Assembly: GCF_014138285.1 (NCBI RefSeq)
Contig: NZ_JACGXN010000004.1
Span: 1 to 64,000 of the forward strand
Origin: Phyllobacterium myrsinacearum
Lineage (GTDB): Bacteria > Pseudomonadota > Alphaproteobacteria > Rhizobiales > Rhizobiaceae
Direction of reading: 5' to 3'
DNA length: 64,000 nt
Shown here: one piece after another, positions 8,433 through 18,228 of the stretch
How positions within the stretch are numbered: the first letter of the stretch is position 1
Layout: the number at the start of each line of letters is the position of its first letter
The notes under the pieces: model-generated
What the model was told of the DNA's origin: nothing
Database searches by the model: none
What the model saw: only the letters and a program-made list of their open reading frames with translations
Made by a program: the position numbers and the translations under genes

Positions 8433-10285
8433 ACAACCCTCTTTAGATGTACCGTGAACGCGGTTCCGGCGCTGCTGCTTTCCACTTCGATCCTTCCGCC
8501 ATATTCGGCAACAATGTCATGGCAGATCACCAGCCCAAGTCCGAGACCACGATCTTTGGATGTGTTGAAAGGGGTAAAAAGAGCCTGCATGATATCATCG
8601 GGAATGCCGGGGCCATTATCCGCCACGGTCAGTTGTACTTCGCTATCTGCGACTGCGCACCGGACGCTGATTTGACTCGAAGGACCGCCTTCCGTTGCTT
8701 CCAGGGCATTCTGCATCAGGTTGATCAGAACCTGTTCGAGCCGGATGCGATTGCCGTGCACTTTTACGTCTGCCGGAGGTGTCTCGGTGGTGATCTTGCC
8801 GACGGTCTGGCGGAAGCGGCTTCCAAGAAGGAGAAGCGCGCCTTCGATGACATCGCTGACCGCCGCCGGGCCTGCATCACCGGTGCCCTTGCGGGAGAAG
8901 GTGCGCAGTTCATCGGTGATGCTGCCGATGCGTTCCGTCAATCCGGCAATGGCGGAGAGGTTCTCTTTCGCCGGCTCAGTCTGGTTGCGCGACAGGAAAG
9001 TCTTGGCGTTATCCGCATAGGAGCGAATGGCCGCCACAGGTTGGTTGATCTCGTGGGCGACGCCTGCGGTCACCTGTCCAAGAATGGCAAGGCGATTGGC
9101 CTGCACAAGCTCCTGTTGGACGGTCTGCAACTTGGTTTCGGTTTTCTGCCGCTCCTCTGCCTGCATCACCAGTTCGGCATGGGCGGTGCTGAGCGCTTCG
9201 GTCCGCTCCGCAACGCGGCGCTCCAGCTCGAGCCGGGCCAGTTCCTGTTCCTGCAGGCGCCGCAATGCCAAGCCGCGGCGATAGAGGAAAAATCCGGTAA
9301 ATCCGAGCACCGGCGCAAGAACGGCCAGTGCTGCGAGCTGGGCGGATCGTATGGATTCCGTCACCGCCGCTCCGGCCGGTGTCAGCAACTGCAGTGTCCA
9401 GTTCGTCGTAGGAACCGGCACGCGCACGCGCACATATTCTTTCTGCTCGCTGGTGCCGGGCATCTGCGCCTTTACCCTGTCAGGGCTCGATTGCGTCAGG
9501 GCTGGTGTGACGTTCAATGGGGCAAGCGGGGCACTGCCGAATTGCAGGCTCTCGCGGATCGGGCCGACCTGATCGGGCGGGATCGGCGCTTGTGCCATGA
9601 AACGCCACTCGGGAAAGCTGGTGATCAGGACAATGCCGCGCGGATCGATAACGTAGGAGGGATCGCTGCTTCGGCGCCAGTCCGCTTCAAGTTCATCAAA
9701 CTCAACCTTGACGACGATGACGCCAAGCAGGCCGGAAGGACCATCGACACGGCGCGAAATATAAAGGCCCGGCCGCTTGCTGATTGTGCCGAGTGCATAA
9801 TGTTCAGCACTGCCATTCGCCATCGCGCGGAGATAATAGGGCCGGAAACTATAGTCTATGCCGACAAAGCTTGTCGGCTCCTGCCAGTTGCTGGCGGACA
9901 GCGCCGTGCCTTTCGCATCCAGGAGATAGATAACCGAAGCATGAGTCCCTTCGATCAGACTTTCCAGCTTGCGATCGACGAGGTGCAGCATGCTCTCGCT
10001 GCGCGCCGTCAGTGCGCTGATGACATCGCGATCCTGTGAAAGGACAAAGGGTAGGGAGCGCTGTTTTTCCAGCACGGTTCGCAGAAGAACAGCATTGAGC
10101 TCCGCGGCGCTTGCTGCTCTGGTTTCCAAGGTCGTGTAAGCACGGTTACGGCCATAATCATTGGCGGCCAGCAAGGCGCCGAGAATGATGAAAACAGCCA
10201 ATGCACCGAAGATGATTTTGCGCGCTGCACCTGACCCTGCGGCTGCAGGCAATGTGGCTGTCTCTCTCTCTGCCAGATTGTCCAT
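8429..10285 (-). CDS. dctB: C4-dicarboxylate sensor histidine kinase DctB
   Basis: This 618-residue membrane kinase senses succinate, fumarate or malate in the periplasm and phosphorylates DctD. A first transmembrane helix lies near residues 24-44. A periplasmic double-PAS sensor region follows to about residue 300, then a second helix ([16 protein letters not shown]) and a coiled coil. The HisKA motif [13 protein letters not shown] holds the phosphorylated His. The ATPase domain shows [15 protein letters not shown] and G-L-G-L-G-L. It is transcribed away from dctA. The DctB-DctD pair is a well-studied rhizobial two-component system. Confidence 0.95.
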   Translation of the reverse strand: MDNLAERETATLPAAAGSGAARKIIFGALAVFIILGALLAANDYGRNRAYTTLETRAASAAELNAVLLRTVLEKQRSLPFVLSQDRDVISALTARSESMLHLVDRKLESLIEGTHASVIYLLDAKGTALSASNWQEPTSFVGIDYSFRPYYLRAMANGSAEHYALGTISKRPGLYISRRVDGPSGLLGVIVVKVEFDELEADWRRSSDPSYVIDPRGIVLITSFPEWRFMAQAPIPPDQVGPIRESLQFGSAPLAPLNVTPALTQSSPDRVKAQMPGTSEQKEYVRVRVPVPTTNWTLQLLTPAGAAVTESIRSAQLAALAVLAPVLGFTGFFLYRRGLALRRLQEQELARLELERRVAERTEALSTAHAELVMQAEERQKTETKLQTVQQELVQANRLAILGQVTAGVAHEINQPVAAIRSYADNAKTFLSRNQTEPAKENLSAIAGLTERIGSITDELRTFSRKGTGDAGPAAVSDVIEGALLLLGSRFRQTVGKITTETPPADVKVHGNRIRLEQVLINLMQNALEATEGGPSSQISVRCAVADSEVQLTVADNGPGIPDDIMQALFTPFNTSKDRGLGLGLVICHDIVAEYGGRIEVESSSAGTAFTVHLKRVV

Positions 10286-10293
10286 GATTTATT

Positions 10294-10311
10294 TGTGCAT
10301 AGATCCGCACG
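10294..10311. promoter_or_regulatory. Candidate DctD upstream activating site 1 (imperfect)
   Basis: TGTGCATAGATCCGCACG is an imperfect inverted repeat with half-sites TGTGC and GCAC. It resembles the DctD sites described upstream of rhizobial dctA. Its centre is 32 bases, about three helical turns, from the better site at 10326-10343. Confidence 0.7.
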
Positions 10312-10325
10312 ATTGACAATAAGCT

Positions 10326-10343
10326 TGTGCGTAATTCCGCACA
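10326..10343. promoter_or_regulatory. Candidate DctD upstream activating site 2
   Basis: TGTGCGTAATTCCGCACA has perfect 6-base half-sites TGTGCG and CGCACA around a 6-base centre. It lies about 75-90 bases upstream of the sigma-54 promoter of dctA, the usual distance for an enhancer-binding activator. Confidence 0.8.
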
Positions 10344-10415
10344 TTCAAAACAAAGCAATGTTTTCACTTAGAATAATATTATTGAAAATCAGTAGTTTAT
10401 GGAAAAATATCCGGT

Positions 10416-10430
10416 TGGCACGGCGCTTGC
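10416..10430 (+). promoter_or_regulatory. Sigma-54 (-24/-12) promoter of dctA
   Basis: TGGCACGGCGCTTGC matches the RpoN consensus TGGCAC-N5-TTGC exactly, with the invariant GG and GC at correct spacing. It is about 100 bases before the dctA start and on the dctA strand. An AT-rich stretch between it and the activator sites could bend DNA or bind IHF. Confidence 0.9.
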
Positions 10431-10529
10431 TAATGGGATTGGAGAGAATGCGTAGGTTGTTCTCGAGAACAAGGGCCCGGGAGGCTGACAGGGTTTCTGC
10501 CAGACGCGGCTCGCACCATGGAGGAAGAC

Positions 10530-11855
10530 ATGAGTCCTGTAACCATCAGTGCTGCGCCGCAGCCGCACGTCAAGAAACCAATCTATACCCATCTGTATTT
10601 CCAGGTCATCGTTGCCATCACGATCGGTATCGCGCTTGGCCACTACTATCCGGATATCGGCACGAGCATGAAGCCGCTTGGTGATGCCTTCATCAAACTG
10701 GTGAAGATGATTATCGCCCCGGTTATTTTCCTGACCGTGACAACCGGCATTGCCGGGATGAGCGACCTGCAGAAGGTCGGTCGCGTTGCCGGCAAGGCAA
10801 TGATCTACTTCCTCACCTTCTCGACGCTGGCGCTGATCATCGGCCTTATCGTCGCGAACGTCGTGCAGCCCGGTGCAGGCATGAACATCAATGCGGCAAC
10901 ACTTGATCCGGCTGCTGTTGCCACCTATACGCAGCAGGCGCATGAACAGAGTGTCATCGGCTTCCTGCAGAACATCATTCCAACGACCATTGTCGGTGCT
11001 TTCGCGTCCGGCGACATCCTGCAGGTCCTGTTCTTCTCGGTTCTTTTCGGTATTTCGCTGGCCATGGTCGGCGAGCGCGCTGAGCCGGTCACCAACTTCC
11101 TGCATACGCTGTCCGCACCGGTGTTCAAACTTGTTGCCATTCTGATGAAGGCTGCCCCCATCGGTGCTTTTGGCGCCATGGCTTTCACCATCGGTAAGTA
11201 TGGCATTGCATCGGTCGCAAACCTGCTGATGCTCATCGGAACGTTCTATCTGACATCGATCCTTTTCGTGGTGATCGTTCTGGGCGCTGTTGCCCGTTAC
11301 AACGGCTTCTCGATCTTCGCTCTGATCCGCTACATCAAGGAAGAACTGCTTCTCGTTCTTGGTACCAGTTCTTCGGAAGCTGCCCTGCCGACGCTGATGG
11401 CGAAAATGGAAAAGGCCGGCTGCAAGAAGTCCGTCGTTGGCCTTGTTATTCCGACCGGCTATTCGTTCAATCTGGATGGCACCAATATCTACATGACATT
11501 GGCTGCACTCTTCATCGCGCAGGCAACCAACACACCGCTGACCCTGACCGATCAGGTTCTGCTGTTGCTGGTTGCGATGCTCAGCTCCAAGGGTGCCGCC
11601 GGTATTACCGGTGCCGGTTTCATCACGCTCGCGGCAACGCTGTCCGTGGTTCCGGCCGTTCCGGTCGCCGGTATGGCGCTGATCCTCGGTATCGACCGTT
11701 TCATGTCGGAATGCCGCGCCCTGACCAATCTCGTCGGCAATGCGGTGGCAACGATTGTTGTCGCCCGCTGGGAAGGCGAACTGGACAAGGGTCAGCTTGA
11801 TCGTGCGCTGCACGGCGGCGTCAGCGAAGATGAAGCTCTCGCCTTCGCCGGCTGA
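10530..11855 (+). CDS. dctA: C4-dicarboxylate transporter DctA
   Basis: This 441-residue inner-membrane symporter takes up succinate, fumarate and malate with protons or sodium (DAACS family). Diagnostic segments are the serine-rich [12 protein letters not shown], then [13 protein letters not shown], and the late [16 protein letters not shown] motif. About eight hydrophobic segments plus two re-entrant loops are expected. I start at the ATG at 10530. An in-frame ATG at 10518 overlaps the GGAGGA ribosome binding site itself and is unlikely to be used. Transcription should be DctD/sigma-54 dependent from the promoter upstream. Confidence 0.96.
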   Translation: MSPVTISAAPQPHVKKPIYTHLYFQVIVAITIGIALGHYYPDIGTSMKPLGDAFIKLVKMIIAPVIFLTVTTGIAGMSDLQKVGRVAGKAMIYFLTFSTLALIIGLIVANVVQPGAGMNINAATLDPAAVATYTQQAHEQSVIGFLQNIIPTTIVGAFASGDILQVLFFSVLFGISLAMVGERAEPVTNFLHTLSAPVFKLVAILMKAAPIGAFGAMAFTIGKYGIASVANLLMLIGTFYLTSILFVVIVLGAVARYNGFSIFALIRYIKEELLLVLGTSSSEAALPTLMAKMEKAGCKKSVVGLVIPTGYSFNLDGTNIYMTLAALFIAQATNTPLTLTDQVLLLLVAMLSSKGAAGITGAGFITLAATLSVVPAVPVAGMALILGIDRFMSECRALTNLVGNAVATIVVARWEGELDKGQLDRALHGGVSEDEALAFAG

Positions 11856-11877
11856 TGTCCAGCCATGAATAAATTCG

Positions 11878-11903
11878 AAAGGCGGGCTTAGGCCCGCCTT
11901 TTT
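11878..11903. terminator. Bidirectional rho-independent terminator between dctA and rhaK
   Basis: The 7-bp GC stem GGCGGGC/GCCCGCC with a TTAG loop is extended by three A-T pairs (AAA and TTT flanks), giving a T run on either strand. It sits right after dctA and immediately abuts the rhaK stop codon, so it can serve both convergent genes. Confidence 0.85.
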
Positions 11904-13264
11904 CACGTAAGGCGGTCACGCCATGCCTTTGCATAGGCATCGAATGCGGCATCAAGCGGTTGTACATTTCCGATCTTCGCCTGTGTGGGAATTGTCGCGC
12001 CGGCAAGAAGCGCCGCGCCAAGACTGGTTCCGGTTGAGCCCGGCAGCGCGACGACTTCCCGCTTCGTCAGGCTGCGCAGGGCAGACAGATACACCACGTT
12101 GCGGGCAAATGGACCCTCCACAACGGTGGCGCCCTCAGCCCCGATCAATTCAAGGCTGATTTGGGTCATCAGAGCGGCATAGAGAGACGCTGCAGCAGTT
12201 CGTTCTGCCGGTGTTCGGGCTTCGCCGTTCGGCCACACTGCCTCTCTGTCCGGAAACGGCCCTGTTCCCTTGACGAGACTTGGCAGCAGCATCACCTGAT
12301 CGCGAATGACGTGCTCTAGCGTTTCCGTATCGGGAGCGATGGCATTGCCACCCGTCAGAAGGTTGAACTCCCGGCCACCCATGAACCGGGCCGATGGCAC
12401 CGCCTTGCCGTAGGCGTCCACGTTGGCAAGCGTATCGCGTTCCTGATCAAGCTGATCCAGCCGCCCGCCCACGGCAAACAGCACAACCCATGTGCCTGTC
12501 GAGACAACCGAAAAGGGTGAGCTGCGCGTCATCCGATGCGGCAGCAGAGACGCATTGGAATCATGAATACCGCAAAAGACCCGCACAGGTTTCTGGACAC
12601 CGAGCAGATGTCGAAGAGATTCCAGCAAATCGCCGATATGGTCGAAAGCCGAGCGGATGGGCGGCAGGAGCGGACGCAGGTCCAGCGTATCGACGAGGCT
12701 GGAATACTCTGCCTTCCGGGGATTCCACAAATCCGTGTGACACCCAAGCGACGTCACTTCGTTCACCGCAACGCCTGTGAGCCGCCACACCCAGTATTGG
12801 GCGTAGGTCAGGATGGTTTTTACATCCCTGAACAATTCGGGAAACTGCGTCTTCTGATAGTGAATCTGAGCGCCGACATTCAGGCCGCCTGCAAGATAGG
12901 GCGAAGCGGTCTCGGCAAAATCCGGTCGCAGTTCCGCGTAGGACCGGCGGATGGCATCGGGATAGGTGTGTTCATAGTCGATGACGGGCATGGCTAGCCC
13001 GTTGTCCCCGAGTAGCGCTGCCGATGCGCCATGGGCAGTGACGGATATCGCATCGAAGCCCGGTGTGGTTGCGAGTTCCTTCAGCGAGGCCAGAAAGAAG
13101 TCCCAGAGTGCGTCGACGCCATAGTGGGGATAGGGGCCGCTGGTGACAACGCGATTAGGTGTGCCGCAAGCTGCAAGCTCAACACCGCTGGCAGCATCAA
13201 CCACAACGACTTTGGCGTTGGTTTTGCCAACGTCAATGACAGCGATATGGCGTGGTTTGGTCAT
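11903..13264 (-). CDS. rhaK: Rhamnose-locus sugar kinase RhaK (FGGY family)
   Basis: This 453-residue FGGY kinase should phosphorylate L-rhamnulose (or rhamnose) in the cytoplasm. The N-terminal phosphate-binding motif V-I-D-V-G-K-T-N-A-K-V is at residues 9-19. The second-domain ATP motif is visible in V-V-S-T-G-T-W-V-V, and a C-terminal G-G-x-F/N-region precedes the final helices. It is the last gene of the rhaRSTPQUK order known from Rhizobium leguminosarum. There RhaK was reported to be needed both for catabolism and for activity of the rhamnose ABC transporter; that second role is literature knowledge, not visible here. It follows rhaU after 6 bases. Confidence 0.93.
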   Translation of the reverse strand: MTKPRHIAVIDVGKTNAKVVVVDAASGVELAACGTPNRVVTSGPYPHYGVDALWDFFLASLKELATTPGFDAISVTAHGASAALLGDNGLAMPVIDYEHTYPDAIRRSYAELRPDFAETASPYLAGGLNVGAQIHYQKTQFPELFRDVKTILTYAQYWVWRLTGVAVNEVTSLGCHTDLWNPRKAEYSSLVDTLDLRPLLPPIRSAFDHIGDLLESLRHLLGVQKPVRVFCGIHDSNASLLPHRMTRSSPFSVVSTGTWVVLFAVGGRLDQLDQERDTLANVDAYGKAVPSARFMGGREFNLLTGGNAIAPDTETLEHVIRDQVMLLPSLVKGTGPFPDREAVWPNGEARTPAERTAAASLYAALMTQISLELIGAEGATVVEGPFARNVVYLSALRSLTKREVVALPGSTGTSLGAALLAGATIPTQAKIGNVQPLDAAFDAYAKAWRDRLT

Positions 13265-13270
13265 GTCAGC

Positions 13271-13594
13271 TCAGGCCAGATGAAACAGGCAGACCAGATT
13301 GGACTGCACCGGCGAATTGTCGGGGTTTGTCACCATGATGTCGGCCATGTGCGCCCACCATTTCTTCATCACTGGATGGCCGGGAAGATCAGCCATCGTA
13401 TGACCTGCCGGGCGGGTCAGAATACCGAACAGCGTGTTGCTATCGCGATCAAGGTGGATCGAATAGTCCCGCACACCGGCCTCGTGCAGAAGATCGATCA
13501 ATTCGGGCCAGATGGCATCGTGGCGCCGCTTGTATTCTTCTTCCATGCCCGGATTGAGCGTCATCTTGAACGCATAGGTTTCCCGGGTGCTCAT
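13271..13594 (-). CDS. rhaU: L-rhamnose mutarotase RhaU (RhaM family)
   Basis: This small 107-residue protein interconverts alpha- and beta-L-rhamnose. The family fingerprints are the N-terminal E-E-Y-K-R-R-H-D-x-I-W-P-E-L, the central Y-S-I-H-L-D and the [14 protein letters not shown] stretch. These include the active-site His and the Trp-Trp pair. The frame is open upstream, but the ATG at 13594 overlaps the stop of rhaQ as ATGA and gives the standard length. Placement between the permease and kinase genes matches the R. leguminosarum locus. Confidence 0.95.
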   Translation of the reverse strand: MSTRETYAFKMTLNPGMEEEYKRRHDAIWPELIDLLHEAGVRDYSIHLDRDSNTLFGILTRPAGHTMADLPGHPVMKKWWAHMADIMVTNPDNSPVQSNLVCLFHLA

Positions 13595-14592
13595 GCGTGT
13601 TTCCTGTGTCTGATCCGGCGGATGATGATGGGCAACGTGATGGTGATGATCAGAAGCAGGCCGATGAAGATCGACATGACGATGCCCGGCACGTTGAGAA
13701 GCCCGAGGCCGAATGTCACCAGCCCCATGACAAAGGCGGCGATGACCACGCCGCCGATGGTTCCCGAGCCGCCGAGAATGGAGATGCCGCCCAGAACCAC
13801 CATGGTGACGATTTCGAGCTCCCATCCTTGCGCGATGGAAGGCCGTGTCGAGCCGAGGCGGGAGGTGAGGCAGACCGCAGCGATGCCTGACATCAATCCG
13901 GTCATCAGGAACAGCGTGAACTTGATGCGTTCAACACGGATGCCGGAAAACCGGGCGGCAAACTCATTGTTGCCGATGGCATAGACGCGCCGGCCAAAAT
14001 TGGTCGCATGCAGAAGAACGGCAAAGAGAATGGCCAGAACGGCAAAAAGTGCGAACTCAAACGAAATCACCGAGAAGACATAGCCTTGTCCGAAATAGGC
14101 GAAGGACGCGGGATAGCCGCCATAGGCTTTGTCGCCGAGGACGATATAGGCAATGCCGCGAAACAGGCTCATCGTGCCGATGGTCACGACAATGGACGGC
14201 AGGCGCAGCCCGGCCACGAGGATGCCGTTGATCACGCCGCAGCCGGCGCCGACGGCGAGGCCGATAGCAACGAGGCCGGGCGTACCAACGCCCATCTGGG
14301 CCGCAGCACCCATGGCTGTCGAGGCAAGCGCAATGATCGCCGCAACGGAAAGGTCAATCTCTCCGGCAATGATCAGCAGCGCCATGGCGAAGGCCACCAT
14401 TGCCTTCTCGGTGAAGTTGAACGTAGCGTCGGAGAGGTTCCATGCATTGAGGAAGTAGGGAGAAGCAAACGAGTTGGCGATGAAAATCAGGATTGCGACA
14501 ACCAGCAGCAGTGCTTCCCAACTGGCAAACAGGCGCGTTGTGGATGTGCCGAGACGATCCGGGATATGACGTTTTTCACTGACCGTGCTCAT
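13591..14592 (-). CDS. rhaQ: Rhamnose ABC transporter permease RhaQ
   Basis: This 333-residue CUT2-family permease is one of the two membrane components of the rhamnose importer. It shows the family block [10 protein letters not shown] near residue 85 and the coupling segment [17 protein letters not shown] near residue 275. Hydrophobic helices fill most of the rest. Its start overlaps rhaP and its stop overlaps rhaU, both by 4 bases. Assignment to RhaQ rather than RhaP is by gene order. Confidence 0.9.
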   Translation of the reverse strand: MSTVSEKRHIPDRLGTSTTRLFASWEALLLVVAILIFIANSFASPYFLNAWNLSDATFNFTEKAMVAFAMALLIIAGEIDLSVAAIIALASTAMGAAAQMGVGTPGLVAIGLAVGAGCGVINGILVAGLRLPSIVVTIGTMSLFRGIAYIVLGDKAYGGYPASFAYFGQGYVFSVISFEFALFAVLAILFAVLLHATNFGRRVYAIGNNEFAARFSGIRVERIKFTLFLMTGLMSGIAAVCLTSRLGSTRPSIAQGWELEIVTMVVLGGISILGGSGTIGGVVIAAFVMGLVTFGLGLLNVPGIVMSIFIGLLLIITITLPIIIRRIRHRKHA

Positions 14593-15590
14593 GCGATACC
14601 CTCGATCTTTTCCGATGCCCCGCGATCACGCAGAATGATACGGCCGCGCCGCCGTTCTTGCCGCGCATTGAAGATCACGGCGGCGATGATCACGCCGCCC
14701 GAGATCGCCATTTGCGAGAAGGGAGAAATATTGATGACCGGCAGGGCATTCTTGATGACGCCGAGAAACAGCGAACCCAGCAGCGCGCCGGCCACCGAGC
14801 CAATGCCGCCCAGTGTCGAGATGCCGCCGATGACGCAGGCGGCGACGCTGTCGAGTTCGAAGCCTGCGGCAATGTCCACATAGGCCACCGCATAGCGCGA
14901 CACCCAGAGATAGCCGCAGAGACCGGCGAGGGTGCCCGATATGACGAAGGCGAAAAAGCGCGTGCGCCCGACATCGATACCCGCATAGACCGCTGCAGTC
15001 GGGTTGCCGCCGGAAGCATAGATAGCACGGCCAAGGAACGTGCGCGACATGACGATATAGATGATGGCGACGATGACGATGGCGGTCCAACCGAGGATGG
15101 GCAGGCCAAGAAAAAGCTGGCGCGGGGTTTGCAGGAACGGTTCGGTCATCTGGTGAGCGTTGACCCAGCCGCCGCCGGAGAGAACGAAAGCCATGCCGCG
15201 ATAGATGGTCAATGTGCCAAGCGTCACGACAATCGAGGGAATGCCGAGTTTCCAGACAAACAGGCCGTTGATCGCCCCGAGGATCGCGCCGATGCTAAGC
15301 GCGGTGAGAATGATCACAGCCAGCGGCAGGTCCGGATGCGCCGCGTTGAGCATGGCGACGGCCATGCCGGTAAAGGCAACATTGGCCGCGACGGAAAGAT
15401 CAATCGATTTGGTCAGGATCACGGTCATCTGGCCAAGGGCGAGAATGATCAGGATTGATGTATCATTGAAAATATTCGAGAGGTTCGAAGGGCTGGCAAA
15501 GCCGGGCGAGCGCGACGAGAAAACCCCGAGCAGGACGGCAATGATCACCACCAGCAGCATTTCTCGAAATTTGAACAGTTGCTTGATCAT
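14589..15590 (-). CDS. rhaP: Rhamnose ABC transporter permease RhaP
   Basis: This permease (333 residues from the chosen start) pairs with RhaQ. The motif L-T-K-S-I-D-L-S-V-A-A-N and the late C-V-I-G-G-I-S-T-L-G-G-I-G-S-V-A-G are clear CUT2 signatures. The start is ambiguous. A GTG at 15602 overlaps the rhaT stop by 4 bases. The ATG at 15590 has AGGAT at good spacing, gives M-I-K-Q-L-F-K-F, and is chosen. The downstream overlap with rhaQ keeps transporter subunits tightly coupled. Confidence 0.9.
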   Translation of the reverse strand: MIKQLFKFREMLLVVIIAVLLGVFSSRSPGFASPSNLSNIFNDTSILIILALGQMTVILTKSIDLSVAANVAFTGMAVAMLNAAHPDLPLAVIILTALSIGAILGAINGLFVWKLGIPSIVVTLGTLTIYRGMAFVLSGGGWVNAHQMTEPFLQTPRQLFLGLPILGWTAIVIVAIIYIVMSRTFLGRAIYASGGNPTAAVYAGIDVGRTRFFAFVISGTLAGLCGYLWVSRYAVAYVDIAAGFELDSVAACVIGGISTLGGIGSVAGALLGSLFLGVIKNALPVINISPFSQMAISGGVIIAAVIFNARQERRRGRIILRDRGASEKIEGIA

Positions 15591-15598
15591 CCCGATCC

Positions 15599-17125
15599 TC
15601 ACGCGTTGCCCGTTGCGGCGCGAACCAGTGTCTCGGCATTCATGTCAGCGCGCTCGAACAGACCGGCGGACAGGCCTTCGCGCATCACGAGCACGCGGTC
15701 GGACATGCCAAGAATTTCCGGCAGTTCCGATGACACCATGATAATGCTGAGGCCTTCGCCGGCGAGTTCGCTGATAAAGGCATGAACTGCGGCCTTCGAA
15801 CCGATATCGATACCCTTGGTCGGTTCATCCAGAATGAGAATTTTTGGTTGTGTGGCGAGCCATTTGCCGATGACTACTTTCTGCTGGTTGCCGCCGGAAA
15901 GTGTACCGACCGGCACCGAAAGCGCGGCTGCCCTGAGGTCAAAGCGTTCGGCATATTTTCGCGCGAGCGCCAGTTCCTCCGCTGCGCGCAGAAAACCCGA
16001 GCGGGATGTTCGTCCAAGCGACGGCAATGAAATGTTCTGATAGATCGGCAGTTGCAGGACAGCGCCGTGGCGGCCGCGCTCCTCCGGCACGTAGACAATG
16101 CCCGCATGGATCGCATCACCGGGCGAACGGATCTGGATCTCCTTGCCCTCCAGTTCCAGCCTGCCGCCGGACGGCCGCGTCACGCCGAAGAGGGACTGGC
16201 AGATTTCCGAGCGGCCCGCACCGACCAGCCCGTAGATGCCAAGGATTTCACCCTTCCTGAGTTCAAAGGAAATGTCGCGGAATTCGGTGGGGTGGCTGTA
16301 GTTCTCGACTTTGAGAACTGTTTCGCCGAGCGGAATATCAACTTTTGGAAAGGCATGCTCGATGGAGCGGCCGACCATGAGGCGGACAATGTCGTTCTGG
16401 TTGATATCAGCAAGAATCCCGCTGCCGACCGCCCTGCCATCACGAAACACGGCATAATTGTCAGCGATCTCGTAGACCTCATCGAATTTGTGGCTGATGA
16501 AGAGAATGGCCTTGCCCTGTGCTTTCAGCCGCTTGACGATCTGAAAGAGGTCATCCACCTCTTTACGTGACAGGGCGGCGGTCGGCTCGTCCATGATGAC
16601 GATACGCGCGTCGACCGACAGTGCGCGGGCAATGGCAACGAGATGGCGCTGGGCGATGGACAGGTCTTTCAGACGCGCGCGCGGATCGATGTTGCTTTCG
16701 AGCGAGTGGAGGAGGGCGAGCGCCCTTGCGTTGACGCCCCGCCAGTTGACCAGCCCCAGCGATGTCTTCGGTGCATGACCGATGAAAATATTCTCGGCGA
16801 CCGAGAGTTCATCAAACAGCACCGTTTCCTGATGGATGGCGGTGACGCCGTGATCGATGGCGTCCTGTGCGTTGCCGAAGGTGACGGGCTTGCCGTCAAT
16901 GTGTATCTCGCCTTCGTCGGATTGATAGATACCGGTCAGAATTTTGACGAGCGTGGACTTGCCCGCGCCGTTTTCGCCGATGAGAGCGGTCACTTCGCCG
17001 GAGAATAAAGCAATGTTGACGTCATCAAGGGCTTTTACACCTGGAAATGACTTGGAGATGGCCCGCATTTCCAGAATGGGGGTTGCGGGAGGTGTTTCAG
17101 CAAGAGCTGTGGTCATCATGGCCAT
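15599..17125 (-). CDS. rhaT: Rhamnose ABC transporter ATP-binding protein RhaT
   Basis: This 508-residue protein has two fused ATPase domains and powers rhamnose import. Domain one shows G-E-N-G-A-G-K-S-T (Walker A), L-S-I-A-Q-R-H (degenerate signature) and I-V-I-M-D-E-P-T. Domain two shows the degenerate Walker A G-L-V-G-A-G-R-S-E, signature L-S-G-G-N-Q-Q-K and I-L-I-L-D-E-P-T-K-G-I-D. No strong ribosome binding site precedes the ATG at 17125; a nearby internal ATG at 17119 is possible. The gene follows rhaS after a 61-base gap holding a strong terminator-like stem-loop. Confidence 0.94.
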   Translation of the reverse strand: MAMMTTALAETPPATPILEMRAISKSFPGVKALDDVNIALFSGEVTALIGENGAGKSTLVKILTGIYQSDEGEIHIDGKPVTFGNAQDAIDHGVTAIHQETVLFDELSVAENIFIGHAPKTSLGLVNWRGVNARALALLHSLESNIDPRARLKDLSIAQRHLVAIARALSVDARIVIMDEPTAALSRKEVDDLFQIVKRLKAQGKAILFISHKFDEVYEIADNYAVFRDGRAVGSGILADINQNDIVRLMVGRSIEHAFPKVDIPLGETVLKVENYSHPTEFRDISFELRKGEILGIYGLVGAGRSEICQSLFGVTRPSGGRLELEGKEIQIRSPGDAIHAGIVYVPEERGRHGAVLQLPIYQNISLPSLGRTSRSGFLRAAEELALARKYAERFDLRAAALSVPVGTLSGGNQQKVVIGKWLATQPKILILDEPTKGIDIGSKAAVHAFISELAGEGLSIIMVSSELPEILGMSDRVLVMREGLSAGLFERADMNAETLVRAATGNA

Positions 17126-17135
17126 ACCGAAGGGT

Positions 17136-17166
17136 TAAAAAATGCCCGGCAGAAGGTCTGCCGGGC
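17136..17166 (-). terminator. Terminator-like stem-loop between rhaS and rhaT
   Basis: A perfect 10-bp GC-rich stem (GCCCGGCAGA with its complement, 3-base loop, 17144-17166) is followed on the coding strand by a run of six T residues. This fits a partial rho-independent terminator that lets rhaS be expressed more strongly than rhaTPQUK. Confidence 0.8.
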
Positions 17167-17186
17167 TTTGCGACACGATTGCCGGA

Positions 17187-18182
17187 TCAGAAAATCTTGG
17201 AAAACTGATCGATATTCTTCGCATCATAGACGAAGGGATCAGCCATGGCCGCTTCGCCGTTTTCACCAATCTTGATCTTGCCCATGCGGCCGGCATTGAT
17301 TTCACTGCCGGGCTTGCCATCGGTGTCACCCTTGACCAAGCGGTAAGCAATTTCCGTGGCGGAGTAGCCAAGGTCAATCGGATTCCAGATGGCGAATTCC
17401 TTGGTGGCACCTGACTTGATGGCGCCTGCCATTTCAGATGGCAGACCGAGGCCGGTGACATAGACGGTGCCGATTTTCTTGGCATCGGATACTGCCTGCG
17501 AGGCGGCCAATACGCCAACCGTGGTTGGTGCGACGATCACTTTCACATTGGGCTGCGAGGTCAGGAGGCCCTGGGCTTCGCGGTAGCTTTTGTCGGCGAG
17601 GTCATCGCCATAAACTGTCGTCACGAGGTTGAGGCCGGGGAAATTCGGCAGCTGCTTTTTCATCTCGGCAATCCAGGTATTCTGGTTAGTCGATGTGGTC
17701 GTTGCCGAGAGGATGGCAAAGTCGCCCTTGCCGTCAGGCAGATGGGCGGCGGCAAGCTGCAGGCACATCTTGCCGATCAGCTCGTTCGACGACGGATTGA
17801 GATGGACGATGCGGCCTTCCTTGGCCACGGCGGAATCCCACGAGATAACCTTGATGCCGCGCGCCATGGCTTTCTTCAAAGCCGGTACAACCGCGTCGGG
17901 ATCATTGGCGGAAATGGCAATCGCATTGACGTTCTGGGCGATCAGCGCGTTGATGACCTCGATCTGGCCTTCCGCTGTCGTCGATGTCGGTCCGGTATAG
18001 ATGACCTCGACCCCGCCCAGTTCCTTCGCGGCTTCCTGTGCGCCTTTGTTGGCCGCTTCAAAGAAGCCGTTGCCGAGCGATTTGGCGACGAGGCCGATTT
18101 TGATGGTTTCTGCGTGTGCCTGTGATGCCAGCATGGCGAGGGCCAAGGCCGAGCCCAGTGCGAGTTTCTTCAACAGTTTCAT
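17187..18182 (-). CDS. rhaS: Rhamnose-binding periplasmic protein RhaS
   Basis: This 331-residue receptor has a Sec signal peptide (about residues 1-24, K-K-L-A-L-G-S-A-L-A-L-A-M-L-A ending A-H-A). A type I periplasmic binding fold follows, with K-S-L-G-N-G-F-F-E-A near the mature N-terminus and I-S-A-N-D-P-D-A and W-D-S-A further on as ligand-cleft segments. An excellent GGGAGGA ribosome binding site precedes the ATG. It lies between rhaR and rhaT as in R. leguminosarum. The symbol follows the rhizobial nomenclature and is not the E. coli AraC-type regulator RhaS. Confidence 0.93.
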   Translation of the reverse strand: MKLLKKLALGSALALAMLASQAHAETIKIGLVAKSLGNGFFEAANKGAQEAAKELGGVEVIYTGPTSTTAEGQIEVINALIAQNVNAIAISANDPDAVVPALKKAMARGIKVISWDSAVAKEGRIVHLNPSSNELIGKMCLQLAAAHLPDGKGDFAILSATTTSTNQNTWIAEMKKQLPNFPGLNLVTTVYGDDLADKSYREAQGLLTSQPNVKVIVAPTTVGVLAASQAVSDAKKIGTVYVTGLGLPSEMAGAIKSGATKEFAIWNPIDLGYSATEIAYRLVKGDTDGKPGSEINAGRMGKIKIGENGEAAMADPFVYDAKNIDQFSKIF

Positions 18183-18228
18183 TTTTCATCCTCCCTAGAT
18201 TGAAACACACCGCTTCGGCGCCTGGTTT

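Noticed and set aside
10389-11906. Long open frame antisense to dctA, and similar ones antisense to dctB (8447-10039), kbl (36198-37742) and ytfQ (4760-5680)
   Set aside because: They are fully covered by clearly identified genes on the other strand, have skewed Arg/His/Gln-rich composition and match no family; they arise from codon bias in GC-rich DNA.
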